NCBI RefSeq assembly: GCF_914767665.1
Contig: NC_059502.1
Coordinates: forward strand, 13,268,001 to 13,332,000
Source of the DNA: Harmonia axyridis
Taxonomy: Eukaryota > Arthropoda > Insecta > Coleoptera > Coccinellidae
Direction: 5' to 3'
DNA length: 64,000 nt
Part shown: piece by piece, positions 34,968-46,308 of the stretch
Position numbering within the stretch: position 1 is the first letter of the stretch
Layout: each line of letters opens with the position of its first letter
The notes under the pieces: model-generated
What the model was told of the DNA's origin: nothing
The model's input: the letters and a program-made list of their open reading frames with translations, nothing else
Databases searched by the model: none
Position numbers and translations under genes: made by a program

Positions 34968-36033
34968 AATTAATTATGACCCAGAAAATTCATAAGAACC
35001 AAAGTATATTTGCACTAGAAAGCTTAGATAAATTCCAAGAGATTCTGAGAATTTCTGATATTCCGGATTTCAGACGTGGCAACGTTGTAATTTTTTTGTT
35101 TTGTTTGAAAAGCTATTTTTTCTTCATGAGTTGAACCGGAGCCGGTTGAAATATTTTCTATATCAAATATCTAAAAAAAAATTTCTAGAATCCGAATCCA
35201 AAATTTCGAAAAATTCGAAAACCACCTGAAGCTACGATTCCAAAAAATATCAAATAACGAGTCAAGTAACTTCTGGAGACGACGGAGGAACATCTATCTT
35301 CAAAGTTTCAAATCAATTGCTCGAAAATTGTGACCTGCAGTTTGTTCACGTAAAATAAAAAAAAAATAATAATTAGTAAAGAACTAGGAAATCGTTCATC
35401 CGATTTAATTGGACTTCTAATGGCTCCTTGTAACTACGTATCTGCATTCTTGTGTCAAATTTGAGCTCGATATCTTCAAAATTACGACTTTTAGCATGTT
35501 CATAAAAAAGCGTTATACATACACGAAAAATATACACACTTAAATTTTTTCAATCTACGTTATCTGAAACGTTATAATTTTCGAAATTTGAAGGGAAGCC
35601 AAGAAAACAAGATCCCATAAACTCTTCTAGTCGAATGATAATTGATAAGAACTCGCATATCTATTCAATCTTCCTTTATAAATGTTCCTTCAAAATCTAT
35701 TCCTGAATCTGAAAAAACAAAAGCGCAGGTGTTCCATAATGCCCCATTGAATAAATACATAAATATGAGAGGAATACCAACGTTCACGCCTTTTAAATGT
35801 TGACCCACACTGTGTGGTCCGTCAATGAAACCTAAGAATGTGAATTGTTAACAAATGATCATGCGTTTAGACTTTACAACGTGTACACTTCAATTTGGAC
35901 TATAAAATTGCCGGCTGGAGTCGCTTTGTCGAGCTGTTGTGGTTTGGGAGAACCACAAGGAGAATGGAAGCTATCCAGAATCTCGATGAATGTCTCAAAC
36001 GATCGAAAAAAGTTATTTGAGATACATAATTTT
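34968..36033. other. No recognised gene
   Basis: AT-rich. An 81-codon + frame (35845-36090) is not recognised. Confidence 0.5.
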
Positions 36034-36491
36034 TTTTCTCTATTTCAGTATCGTAATGAGTCCATTACAGTTCTAAAAACAGTGCTGTAATGAACTCATT
36101 ACAGCATTGTTTTCAGATATATTTTTCGTGTGGTTGCCTATGCTGACTTCAAATCCTATCAAATTTCGACAAACGTCAATAATTGTCAATATAATATAAT
36201 TTGGGGATATAGTGAAATAATTTGCTACATTATTTGCAAATACTCTTAATTCTGGTAGTGTTAAATCGATTTCGTCAGACATAATTCACGAATTTAATGG
36301 GTAATTGTAGATCATGACAATTATGTCTAAATTCGAAACATACGATTCATATTGAAAATCCGTAATCTGTCAATTTTCGTAACAGTCACACCAACTGCCA
36401 AGATACAATAAAAAAGTCACTAGGATATATAATCTGAATATTTCATTGAATTTCGACAATATTTCACGAAACTTGACTGAAATAGAGAAAA
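36034..36491 (-). mobile_element. IR-bounded body beside CTTCG palindrome (copy 3)
   Basis: Termini TTTTCTCTATTTCAG and CTGAAATAGAGAAAA are perfect 15-bp inverted repeats. An ATG frame on - (36282-36073, 69 codons, starting MSDEIDLTLPELRVFANNV) reads away from the palindrome at 36494. The peptide differs from those at 8.0 and 38.6 kb and is not recognised. A hairpin CTGTAATGAACTCATTACAG sits at 36085-36104 near the distal terminus. The arrangement parallels the other two copies. Confidence 0.5.
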
Positions 36492-36493
36492 TA

Positions 36494-36625
36494 TTGTCTA
36501 ATACTCGTTGCAGAAGGCAATTCCAACACTCATGCGTTCCAAAACTCGCTCCTTCGTCGCTCGTTTTCGAATTTCGCATTCGTGTTGGAATAGGAGCCCA
36601 TTCTGCAACTAGTTTTAGAATATAC
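36494..36625. repeat. CTTCG-apex palindrome, diverged copy
   Basis: Arms TAATACTCGTTGCAGAAGG and TTCTGCAACTAGTTTTAGAA, inner pairs CCAACAC/GTGTTGG and ACTCGC/GCTCG, apex CTCCTTCGTCGC. It matches the palindromes at 7.8 and 38.8 kb in layout and in the words TTCCAAAACTCGC and GCTCGTTTT. Confidence 0.75.
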
Positions 36626-36893
36626 TATTAATCACATTTTTTTCAAAATGAGTTATTTTCCTAATTACTGCGGCAAATTGTAGTTTCTCACTCGGTATCA
36701 TCGAATGCTAAGATTTTTCCTAAAAAAAATATGAATTTGAAAAAAAAAAACGATTCTATGTGTAGCTTCAAATTTTACACTAGGGAAAAACTAAGCCATT
36801 TTAAGAAGGAGTTGTAGAAAAATAGCTGATTATATAACTATTCAGATTAATTCAGCTTATGCTTAATATTTTATGGAAGACTACTGGGACCTC

Positions 36894-37455
36894 AGAGTAA
36901 TTAACATAGATAGAGGGAGAATATGTCATTTTCATTAAGCAAATTTTGTACCCAACATGAACTATCAAATTTAACAAGAAGCGCGCGGAAATGAAAACAT
37001 ATCAGTAATATGAAATTCACTTAATTCGCGAGTTTCCCCACAAAGAACGCACTCCTTAAGTCCCGTTATGAATAAACGTTTCATATTAACTCAAAATATA
37101 TGGAGATAAATACCTAAATATATCAGAAATTCAGAAAACAAACTTCAAGCGCGCCAAACGACGATGAGACAACCGAGTACACTAGGAGAGAAAAAGTTGT
37201 CAAACCTTGGATTTCAGAAGGTAGATACAGAAAATAATAAATATTCTGCTTATTATAAATTCGACAATTAGTAAATATATCGGATTCCAAATATTTTAAT
37301 TTGCATATTTAATCGGGAATCACTCAAATAAATATATTTTATTCAATATAAAAAATTGTGGATTTAAAAATATATCACAATCCGATAACGTAATCTGAAC
37401 CTGTTGTTGGGGCATGTAAAAATTGCGCATACTCCGTCTATCTATGTTTATTACT
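36894..37455 (-). mobile_element. MITE A, copy 6
   Basis: Both TIRs are recognisable (AGAGTAATTAACATAGATAG at left, CTATCTATGTTTATTACT at right). It has a small deletion after TTTATTCAATATAA and other point changes. Confidence 0.8.
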
Positions 37456-38194
37456 TGAACGGAAAATCAGCATCTTCTAAATCCAAAACATCATAATGTG
37501 GCTGATGAAGCACAGTTTCAGGTGCAGATATTATAGGTTAAAGATCGTCTAGTCTAGTTGGACCCCTTGGAGTGATTTTTTTCTGCAACAAACCTCAAGC
37601 GATAACTACCCCGAAACTTGACTCCTCCATAAAAAACCACCCCTTCAATATATTCTCTTTTTGATCCGCTCAAGCCTTTAATGCGTATCTGGTATGTTAA
37701 CATAACTCGATACCATGCCATAAGCAGGTGTGATAACACCCCTAAATGACTCCCGCGGTTATCATAACCATATCTCACCCTCCGATATGGGAAGCGCCCC
37801 TCTTCAATATCATAACTGTGTTATTGTTATTTAAGTACATATTTGGTTACGGATAATATGCCAATTTGACGGCTCAAATTGTAGTATTGTTGTTGTTGGT
37901 TAGGGTTCTAATAGTTGGTGGATGCTTCGAGGGTTCTTGATGTTTTCATTGGCGGGCTCAATCGGACAGATAATGATGGTTTGATAACTAGTTTAATCGA
38001 GTGGAAGAGATGTATGTGGTTGTTCTTTTATAGAGTTATCTTTATAGGGAAGGAGTAGAATTTAAACGTTTTCGATGTTAAATCAGAGGTTTTCTCGAAT
38101 ATTTGATGGGTACCAAGCCAACTATAGAACTTGGCAAATTTTGGATTTAGACCTACAAAGACTCTTATATTGGTTCTTCTTCTTCTTGGAAACC
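37456..38194. other. No recognised gene
   Basis: A 74-codon - frame at 37554-37778 is not recognised. The sequence nearer 38150 may be eroded upstream LINE sequence. Confidence 0.4.
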
Positions 38195-38480
38195 CGAAAA
38201 GACAACATGGAAAGTAATAGCTAAAGGAGATAAACGATGCAAACTGGCTATTGCAGACCAACCTATAGCACAAGTAATGTCTTTCAACTATCTAGGGGTA
38301 TGACATCTTCGAACCAAGATAGATCATACGTTGTTCGAAACCAGGCAGATGAAGCATGAGGAGTTGCCGGTGCACTTGATAACATCATTTGGATCAACAA
38401 ATATATGAGCAAGCATATAAAAACCAGAGTTCACAATACCTGCATCAGACCCATCATGACATACATATTATGACGTTCAT
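38195..38480 (+). pseudogene. LINE reverse transcriptase remnant
   Basis: Joined by eye across stops and a frameshift, + strand codons read CKLAIADQPIAQVMSFNYLG and then DNIIWINKYMSKHIKTRVHN and CIRPIMTYI. This matches the region after the YADD box in RTE/endonuclease-type LINEs, where VxxFxYLG and IRPxLTY are hallmarks. It ends abruptly at the palindromic element. Confidence 0.6.
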
Positions 38481-38500
38481 TGTGGTCATGAAAATTAAGT

Positions 38501-38774
38501 TTCTCTAATTCTGTGGTTATTCCGTTCATTCTTCCACATCTTGTAGAACAAAATCGTGCGAGAATATATCAGAAACGCACAGTTTTCATAGTTATATTTC
38601 ATTATTATATGTTGGTACTCCGAACTTTCCGCCACGGCTTTATCTGTCAATTCATCAATTTGCCTTAAAGAAATCAGTTCTGCCAACCAACATTTTTCAA
38701 TGCAAAAATCACTAAATGATATTTAGGGAAATATTTCATTAATTTCAATAAAAATGCAATGAATTAGAGAAAAT
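38501..38774 (-). mobile_element. IR-bounded body with conserved frame, copy 2
   Basis: Inverted relative to 7919-8195. Termini TTTCTCTAATTC and GAATTAGAGAAAAT. The - strand frame (38686-38495) matches copy 1 over 62 residues with a handful of changes, for example RIIKYNHEN against IIMKYNYEN. Confidence 0.55.
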
Positions 38775-38912
38775 AATGTATAATACTCGTACAGAAGGCT
38801 CATTCTACCACTCGTTCATTCCAAAACTCGCCACTTCGTGGCTCGTTTTTGAATTTTGAACTCGTGGAAGAATATCAATGCCTTCTGCACTTGTATTATA
38901 AATAACTATTCT
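38775..38912. repeat. CTTCG-apex palindrome, copy 2
   Basis: Reverse orientation of 7783-7915, with near identity: GTACAGAAGGC, apex GCCACTTCGTGGC, then GCCTTCTGCACTTGTATTA. The boundary with foreign sequence is right after ATAAATAACTATT, as in copy 1. Confidence 0.75.
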
Positions 38913-40281
38913 GGCTTGATTGGTCTAGATGCATAGCCTCCTTAATCACCAGATGCAAACTACTAGATTACTAGACTCCGAAATTCCTCAAAGATAAAGT
39001 ACTATAGATATGTCAGTGCAGCTCTTAGACGAATCTGGTTCAAGACTTCACAAGGTCATGAGTGACTTTGAGGCATTTGTATGTTAGGTTCATGAATAGT
39101 TTATATTCACGATGTACCAGAAAGTTAGCATCGCATTTGTAGAAAGTTGCAAATTTAGGTGACCATAGATGCATTGTCAAGCAACCATCAAATAGGACAT
39201 TCCAGTGTTTTTACCCAATAGTGATGACTGGGGAAAACAAATGTTTCGTAGATTTATTTTGCAGTTACAACTAATGATCTAAGAAGTCGATGTCGAAGAA
39301 AATTAAATGAATTTTGCATCAATTCCATGAAATTTGGTTTTCTCCACACACACTTACACAAATGCGTTTTTATTCAATTCACGCTATTGACAGTAGATAG
39401 ATTATGGTACTTTTATAAAGGTTATATGACTTTGACAATTGATGTCAAGTTTGACAGAGATCATAGAGAAAAAATTATATGAGTATTTTCTCATGTCATT
39501 ATTTTTTTTTAATTAGGTTAGGTATGAAGAATAAATCATAATATTAATGAATTCTTCTTCATTCCTACAATGTAGACGTCGCAGAACCAAATGTCAATCC
39601 ATTCCTGTGGACGGTCATAATTCCAAAACCTGCGGCAACGCAGGAAATGATAAATAACGAGGTGATCTTTTTTCTACTGCTATAAATGTGGCACGCTTCG
39701 GTTGGCGCTATGTATAGACTTGGTTGTTGACAGAAGAGTTTCCGGTATTGGAATCTGTTTGCTTAACAGAACGCGTCGCCATCTTCGACGATAGCTTAAT
39801 AGGGTTCAATGTTTAATATCTACAAAATGGTAACAAATGGGGGTTCAACGGAAAAAAAATAGGGGTGAAGGATGTTTTGATTGGCATTAACTGTGTTTTT
39901 ACGAATTCTGGAGATTGATTTGTCGTCCTCGTAAAGTTGACTGAATGGAGGTCTGTGCATATGTTTATTTCTTGGAAAATGTTGCGGATTTTATTATATA
40001 TTTAGTTTATTTATTTAACATTGGAATCTATTGTCTTATACAGCTTTGGTTGTGCTTCGCAGTAGAGCTTTCTCTATTCAAAAAACATATCTAATTCTGA
40101 CTTCAACAATAAACTAATTCTTCAACTGAACGATAACAACTAGGACCTATGGCCAAAGAAAAAAAAAGGTTCAGAAAGAGTGCAGCTATCATCTCAAACT
40201 TTGTCATAGAGCTAGCTTTTTAGAACACCAGATATTTGCACACAAATAATTGAATTGGTCATTCTGAATGATGGACAGCAT
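38913..40281. other. No recognised gene
   Basis: 39560-39790 is somewhat GC-richer but shows no convincing exon. Confidence 0.45.
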
Positions 40282-40849
40282 AGAGTAATAAATATAGATA
40301 GAGGGAGTATACGCAATTTTTACATGTCCCCAACATGGTTAGATTACGTTGTCGGATTGTGATATATTTTCAAATCCACAATTTTACTATATCGTTGTGA
40401 ATGTATATTATATTGAATGAAATATATTTATTTGAGTAATTCCCGATTAAATATGCAAATTTGAATCCGTTGGTTTTCCTAATTGTCGGATTTATAATAA
40501 GCAGAATATTTATTATTTTCTGTATCTATCTGCTGAAATCCAGGGTTTGGCAACTTTTCTTCCTAGTGTCATCGGTTGTTTCAAGTCACGTGGCGCGCTT
40601 GAAGTTTGTTTTCTGAATTTCAGATATATTTAGGTACTCAATATATTTTGAGTTGATATGAAACGTTGATTCACTATGGGACATAAGAAGTGCGTTCTTT
40701 GTGGAGAAACTCGCGAATTAAGTGAAATATCGTATCACTGATATGTTTTCATTTCCGCGCGCTCCATGTCAAATTTGACAGTTCATGTTAGGGACAAAAT
40801 TTGCTTACTGAAAATGACATATGCTCCCACTATTTATGTTTTTTACTCT
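40282..40849 (+). mobile_element. MITE A, copy 7
   Basis: Nearly full length, TIR to TIR (AGAGTAATAAATATAGATAG and CTATTTATGTTTTTTACTCT), with one small deletion around TTGAATCCG. Confidence 0.8.
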
Positions 40850-40919
40850 GAGATAGACACATATGTTAAACTGAAACAATATGAAATGAAACAATAACCA
40901 ATCGTCAATGCCGTCCATT

Positions 40920-42349
40920 TAGTGATTTGAATACCCTAAGAACTCTTTACTTCCCCTTCATTTGTCTGGTGTCCTCAATATTTGACTTACATAAATCGCA
41001 TTGAAAGTGTTCAGAAAAGGTTTCTCAGATTTTTGAGTTTTGAATGTACTTTTCGCCTTGTTCCTGGTAATACTGAAAACTACAATCATCATCATCATCA
41101 TTCAGCCCTAAACCGTCCACTGCTGGACATAGGCCTCCCCAAGGCATTTCCATCTTTCTCTATTCTGTGCGGCTTCCATCCAGTTGGTGTGGATTCTTTT
41201 CAAGTCATCGGTCCATCTCGTTGGAGGTCGGCCTCGGCTTCGCTTGTCTGGTCTTGGTCGCCATTCCAGAATTTTCTTCGTCCATCTTCCGTCGTTAGAT
41301 CTTGCAACATGTCCTGCCCACCTCCATTTAGCTCTCGTCACTCTCTCCAAAACATCATCCACACCCGTCCTTCTGCGAATCTCCTCGTTTCGAATTCTGT
41401 CTCTTAGACTTATTCCCAGCATCGATCGTTCCATCCTGCGCTGCGTTTTCTGCAGTTTTCTTGCCGATGCTTTGATCAGGGTTAAGGTCTCTGCACTGTA
41501 GGTTAGAACGGGTAGAACACACATGTTGAAAGCCTCTCTCTTCAGCTTGGTTGGAATATCGCTCTTGAAGACATCACGAAGTTTGCCATATGCTGCCCAT
41601 CCTAAAGTTGTTCTTCTGAGCAGTTCTGCTGTTTGGTTGCCTCTATCAATCCTCACTTCATGCCCCAGATATATGTAACTATGGACCATTTCTATCTGAT
41701 TGTTGTCTACACTTAATAGCTTATTAGGGACTAGATTGGTCATCATCTTTGTTTTTTCGAGATTTATCCTCAGTCCGACCACCTGTCTACAATATCAGGC
41801 TTAAATTCTTCAATATGATCAGTCTTGATGATCGAAGGAAGGTTAATAATATTTTATTCTTCGTCAAACTAATTAACTTCGAGATTCATGACAGTTACCT
41901 TTTACGACAAATCAATATCAATATACCTGATAGGAGACTGAGACGTTCTAATGTCTTCCATATCAAGTTTCGAAATACCAGATGCGCCCAGAATTCGCCA
42001 CTTCAGGGAATAACTCAATTGTGTAATGACAACTTTAATTTATTTTCCGCTAATTCGAGTGCATTAAAGAAATCCTTGGAAAAATTACTTTTCATTATTA
42101 TAGTTGGATATAAGTATGTATGTTTATTTTCTTTTGTTTTCTTCAATTTTTTATTCTATATCTTATTGTTTTTTTTCATTTCTTTCAAACTTTCATTTTT
42201 GAATTTTGTTCAATGGAATCGTGTTTCTTCTTTTGATTATTATATATTGTAATAAAACCTTGAATTATGTAGATATTTGTGAATGCAGTAGTGGACTTTA
42301 AATAGTCTGTTGTATTCCTTGTCTGTAATAAGTAAATAAATAAATAAAA
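40920..42349 (+). mobile_element. 5'-truncated LINE, split by an RTE insert
   Basis: Before the insert, + codons read NRIESVQKRFLRFLSFE, the conserved block after the RT palm of CR1/Jockey-like LINEs. After it, LDDRRKVNNILFFVKLIN and RNTRCAQNSPLQ continue the same C-terminal domain. Removing 41087-41786 plus one copy of the duplicated CTACAAT restores one continuous frame across the junction. The upstream side has a frameshift near 40950. The 3' end is an A-rich tail at about 42349 (AAGTAAATAAATAAATAAAA). The product would be only the last part of ORF2. Confidence 0.7.
41087..41786 (-). mobile_element. RTE-clade LINE insert, 5' truncated
   Basis: A 224-codon frame (41782-41108) without stops begins GLRINLEKTK, passes VHSYIYLGHEV, and reads QRRMERSMLGISLRDRIRNE, GHVARSNDGRWTKKILEWRP and SRGRPPTRWTDDLKRI before ending YVQQWTV. 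These are the thumb and C-terminal motifs of RTE reverse transcriptase proteins. The 3' end is the clade's TGATGATGATG tail (41087). Seven-base duplications CTACAAT flank the insert (41080-41086, 41787-41793). The absence of stops suggests a young insertion. Confidence 0.88.
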
Positions 42350-42784
42350 CGTTCGAACCTAACCTACTCTCCTGGATGAAAGAGTCTTCTCCCTCACAAT
42401 CGATACCTCCATCTGATTAGACCTGCGGTTCTTGGACACATTTCGTAATTTGAAAGAGACCAAGATGAAGCAGACGTCGGCAGGTATACAAGTCAGGAGC
42501 GGATCTAAAGCACGTTTCGTAGATCCGATCAGCCTATCCGTCCGAAGTGACAGGTAGACGACTTTGAATGGACAGAGGGTGACAATGTCGGTAGATTTAG
42601 GTAAATGGATTGCGTTTAAATTGTACAAGGTGAGGTAATAACTTCATTGCACGGCGGAGACGAATTGGACAATGGGTCTGATGGGAGATTACGGTTGGGG
42701 AAGGGGAGATGAGATTGATTGATGATGATTCAATCAAAATGGAGGTAACTTGCGAATTGCGATGAAATCAGGAATGGTACTATA
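42350..42784. other. No recognised gene
   Basis: An 89-codon - frame (42359-42628) of ordinary composition is not recognised. Confidence 0.45.
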
Positions 42785-43240
42785 CGATCTATTAGTGTGA
42801 CGTCACACACCGCCATTTTTGGTTCTCCTGTCAGTGTTCGGAATCCAAACAAATAAATTGTCATTCAAATTAGTACGGTGTCGTTGAAGGAATTGGCTTA
42901 TTTTCATAAATAAGAATATTTGAGGAACGATTTCAGTATTAATTGATAGACAGAAGGAACGAGGTTAATACCAGTAAGTTTGAATCCTGTATCATTCCCC
43001 ATATTTTGTAAAAAGCCGTGTTTATTAGTTGAACTTCAAGTTCGAACTTACTGGCATAAATCTCGTTCCTTCTGTCTATCAATTAATAGTAAAATCGTTC
43101 CTTAAATAATCTTATTTATCAAAATAAGCCAATTTCTTCAACGACAACGTACTAATTTGAATGACAATTTGTTTGTTTGGATTCCGAACACTGACAGGAT
43201 AACTAAAAGGGCGGTGCGTGACGTCATCACTAATAGAGCT
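42785..43240. mobile_element. MITE B, copy 3
   Basis: 456 bp, inverted relative to copies 1 and 2, TA on both sides (42783-42784 and 43241-43242). The TIR octamer TGACGTCA is present at both ends. Confidence 0.85.
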
Positions 43241-43518
43241 TATTGGAGAACACCATTTGTGGTATTCGATTGAAGAATTTCCATTCGCAAAATATACTTT
43301 TGACCATCTTGAACAACTTTGGTTTTAAGTCGGTCTGTGTGTCACCAAATCATTGTAACGATGAGAATTCTACCATTCTCAGTCGATTCGATTGAAATTT
43401 GGTATGAGTAATTGTTCAAAAACTCCTTTCTTCACGCCAGTGGCTTTTTATTTTAATTTTCAATATTCTAAATCATTTATTCTTCAAATGCAAAAACTCC
43501 ATTCTGGGTTTCACTCAT

Positions 43519-44033
43519 AGAGTAATACACATAGATAGAGGGAGATGATTAGATTACGTTGTGATTGGATTGTGATTTAGTTTCAAATTCACAAATTAAA
43601 TATATTGTTATGAATGTATATTATATTGAATGAATTATATTTATTTGAGTGATTCCCGATTAAATATGCAAATTTGAATATTTGGAATCCGATATTTATT
43701 ATTTTCTGTATCTACCTGCTGAAATCCAAGGTTTGGCAACTATTGCTCTCCTAGTGTCATCGGTTATTTTACGTCGTTTGGCTCGCTTGAAGTTTGTTTT
43801 CTGAATTTCTGATATATTTAGTTATTCATTTCAATATATTTTGAGTTAATATGAAATGTTGATTCACTATGGGACATAAGAAGTGTGGACAAACTCACGA
43901 ATTGAGTGAAATATCGTATCACTGATATGTTTTCATTTTCGCGCGCTTCATGTCAAATCTGGTAATTTATGTTAGGGACAAAATTTGCTTGCTGAAAATG
44001 ACATATGCTCCCTCTATCTATGTTTAAGACTCT
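43519..44033 (+). mobile_element. MITE A, copy 8
   Basis: Both TIRs present. Lacks the stretch between the TIR and GATTAGATTACGTT and the GCAGAATATTTATT-preceding segment found in fuller copies. Confidence 0.8.
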
Positions 44034-44793
44034 TAGGGTCATACATATACCGCAATATAACAATAACAGAATCTTCTTTAGATGTTACATATTGAATTGT
44101 TGAATAGTTATTCAAAATGTAAAATCTGAAGAAGCCAGAAACAATGGTTATTTATTCATACAATCAAAAGGTGAAAGTAATATAACTGTCATTTTCTGAC
44201 AATTTAAATGGATTTTCATCAAGTGAAGAGCAAAATTTGTCGTTTTCGAGATTCATTAAACGGAGTCACTCTCAGTTGCATATCATTTCGTGATGTAATT
44301 AGTACAAATATCCAAACGTCATCGATCTCATGTCGCTAAGATCGTTATCTTCTACGTTCTATCAAAATCCCATTTCTTGTCGTATCGAACAGGTTTTGAG
44401 ACATCTAGGTTACTTGCTTTAATTGCCATTACTTCGATACTTCTCAGCTCATCGTTTAAACATAAAAATTCAATCTGAATCAGACCATGAAGTACCTGCC
44501 ATCAATTTGTTCATGATACTTGCCTGAGTAACGATGCCATTAGTTTTCAATCAAAACGGACGACACTTCATTTCCAAAGGTGAATGTTAATCGTGCTGAA
44601 GATTCCACTAACTTTGAGTTTTATGGTTTTGTAATTGGAGATGGGCACTATATAGTTCATTTATTTTAGCCACGGTTTCGCAGAGACGCAATACAATCCT
44701 ATGACTGCTGAAAGTGAAATTTAATGAACATCGAATTTGGGACACCCTGTACTAACAAAGGTTTTGAAGAACTAAGGGAGCTCGCGATATGTA
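44034..44793. other. No recognised gene
   Basis: AT-rich. GGGACACCCTGTA at about 44742 resembles the terminus of the 1638-2224 MITE, but no partner end was found. Confidence 0.45.
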
Positions 44794-45710
44794 AAGGGTG
44801 CTTTTTTTAAGAGCTATAGAACTTTAAATTGCCATAAAACAACGATGGAGTATGCGATTGACATGAATTTTATTTATCCGCAAGATAATCTTGTGGCATT
44901 ACATTTTAAATATGATTTCTGGTATATGACCTGGCTCGAATGTAGTCCAATCTGGACGTCCAATTTTCGATTACTTTTTCCAACATTTGTGGCCGTATAT
45001 CGGCAATAACACGGCGAATGTTGTCTTCCAAATGGTCAAGGGTTTGTGGCTTATCCGCATAGACCAATGGCTTTACATAGCCCCACAGAAAGTAGTCTAG
45101 CGGTGTTAAATCACAAGATCTTGGAGGCCAATTCACAGGTCCAACACGTGAAATTAGGCAGTCACCAAACGTGTCTCTCAATAAATCGATTGTGGCACGA
45201 GCTGTGTGACATGTTGCGCCGTCTTGTTGGAACCACAGCTCCCGGACATCATGGTTGTTCAATTCAGGAATGAAAAAGTTAGTAATCATGGCTCTATACC
45301 GATCACCATTGACTGTTCTGGCCATCATCGTTTTTGAAGAAGTACGGACCAATGATTCCATCAGCCCATAAAGCGCACCAAACAGTCAATTTTTCTGGAT
45401 GTAACGGTGTTTCGACATACACTTGAGGATTAGCTTCACTCCAAATGCGGCAGTTTTGTTTGTTGACGTAGCCATTCAACCAGAAGTGCGCTTCATCGCC
45501 AAACAAAATAAAATGGACGTAGTGCGCGATATTTATTCCGCAAAGAACCATTATTTTCGAAATAAAATTGCACTATTTGCAAGCGTTGTTCTTTTCATGA
45601 TGAATTGCCAAACCAAACTGAGAATAAATCACTTAACAGCTGTTAAATCGGTGGACATCTTGAACTCTAAAGCCAACTTAAAGTTATATACCTCGAAAAA
45701 AAACACCCGT
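44794..45710 (-). mobile_element. D41D Tc1/mariner-like transposon, copy 1
   Basis: TIRs of about 35 bp (AAGGGTG..GAGCTATAGAACTTTAA and its counterpart TTAAAGTTATATACCTCG) and TA on both sides. The - strand codes part of a transposase: an N-terminal start (QRLQIVQFYFENNGSLRNKY) is fused by a deletion to FGDEAHFWLNGYVNKQNCR (first catalytic Asp). A frameshift near 45330 follows, then ELWFQQDGATCHTA (second Asp) and SCDLTPLDYFLWG (third Asp, 41 residues on). About 100 residues of the DNA-binding region are missing. Such enzymes belong to the D41D group of the superfamily. Non-functional. Confidence 0.85.
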
Positions 45711-46188
45711 TATATGATTTAAAAATATTATTTTCATTTTTCGAAAGTGACTAGAATCCACCCCAATTTTCAAAATTTCAGAAGAAATAATAATTAATCT
45801 ACATTAAAAGATAGATTTCAGTAAACGAAATCATATCAGTAACTACCTAACCTCAATTGAAATAAATCTCAGCGAATATTTAATAATCTCCAGTTCATAT
45901 AACTCGACGGGTAGGTAAACCGCATAAACGTGTAAAAACAGCCATAATGACGAGCAGCTAACAACCTCCAGATAAATATACGACGGTCAGAAACCGGTCA
46001 GAAATTCATGCCTCGACTCTGTCAAGTGTGAACGAAGTGGGCAATATGTTCAGTGGCTCTATATCGCGTTGCTTGAAAAAAATACGGAGAATTTTACGCG
46101 CTCAATTCGCTTTGGTCCAAGTGAATTTCTAAGTTATTCACTGTTCGATTATTTTACACTAGGTATAGATAATATTTTCAGTTATAAA
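45711..46188. other. No recognised feature
   Basis: AT-rich spacer between the two D41D elements. Confidence 0.5.
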
Positions 46189-46292
46189 ATCACAAGAGCA
46201 TAGACAATATTCGATTATACACCGATTCACGAGATGTAGTTCGCGAATCATCACGAGAGTGGAGCTCGAGTGGTGTTTCCCGAACTACGTCG
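46189..46292. repeat. 104-bp unit, left of D41D copy 2
   Basis: Starts ATCACAAGAGCATAGACAAT and ends GAACTACGTCG. The second half is itself palindromic (GTAGTTCG..GAGCTC..CGAACTAC). A second unit follows the transposon at 47242, in the same orientation, about 88% identical. Confidence 0.65.
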
Positions 46293-46308
46293 AGTAAAGA
46301 GTTTCGTA

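Noticed and set aside
41090..41407. 141-codon + frame with a run of five His
   Set aside because: The His run is the TGATGATGATG tail of the RTE element read on the other strand, and the rest is antisense to its RT frame.
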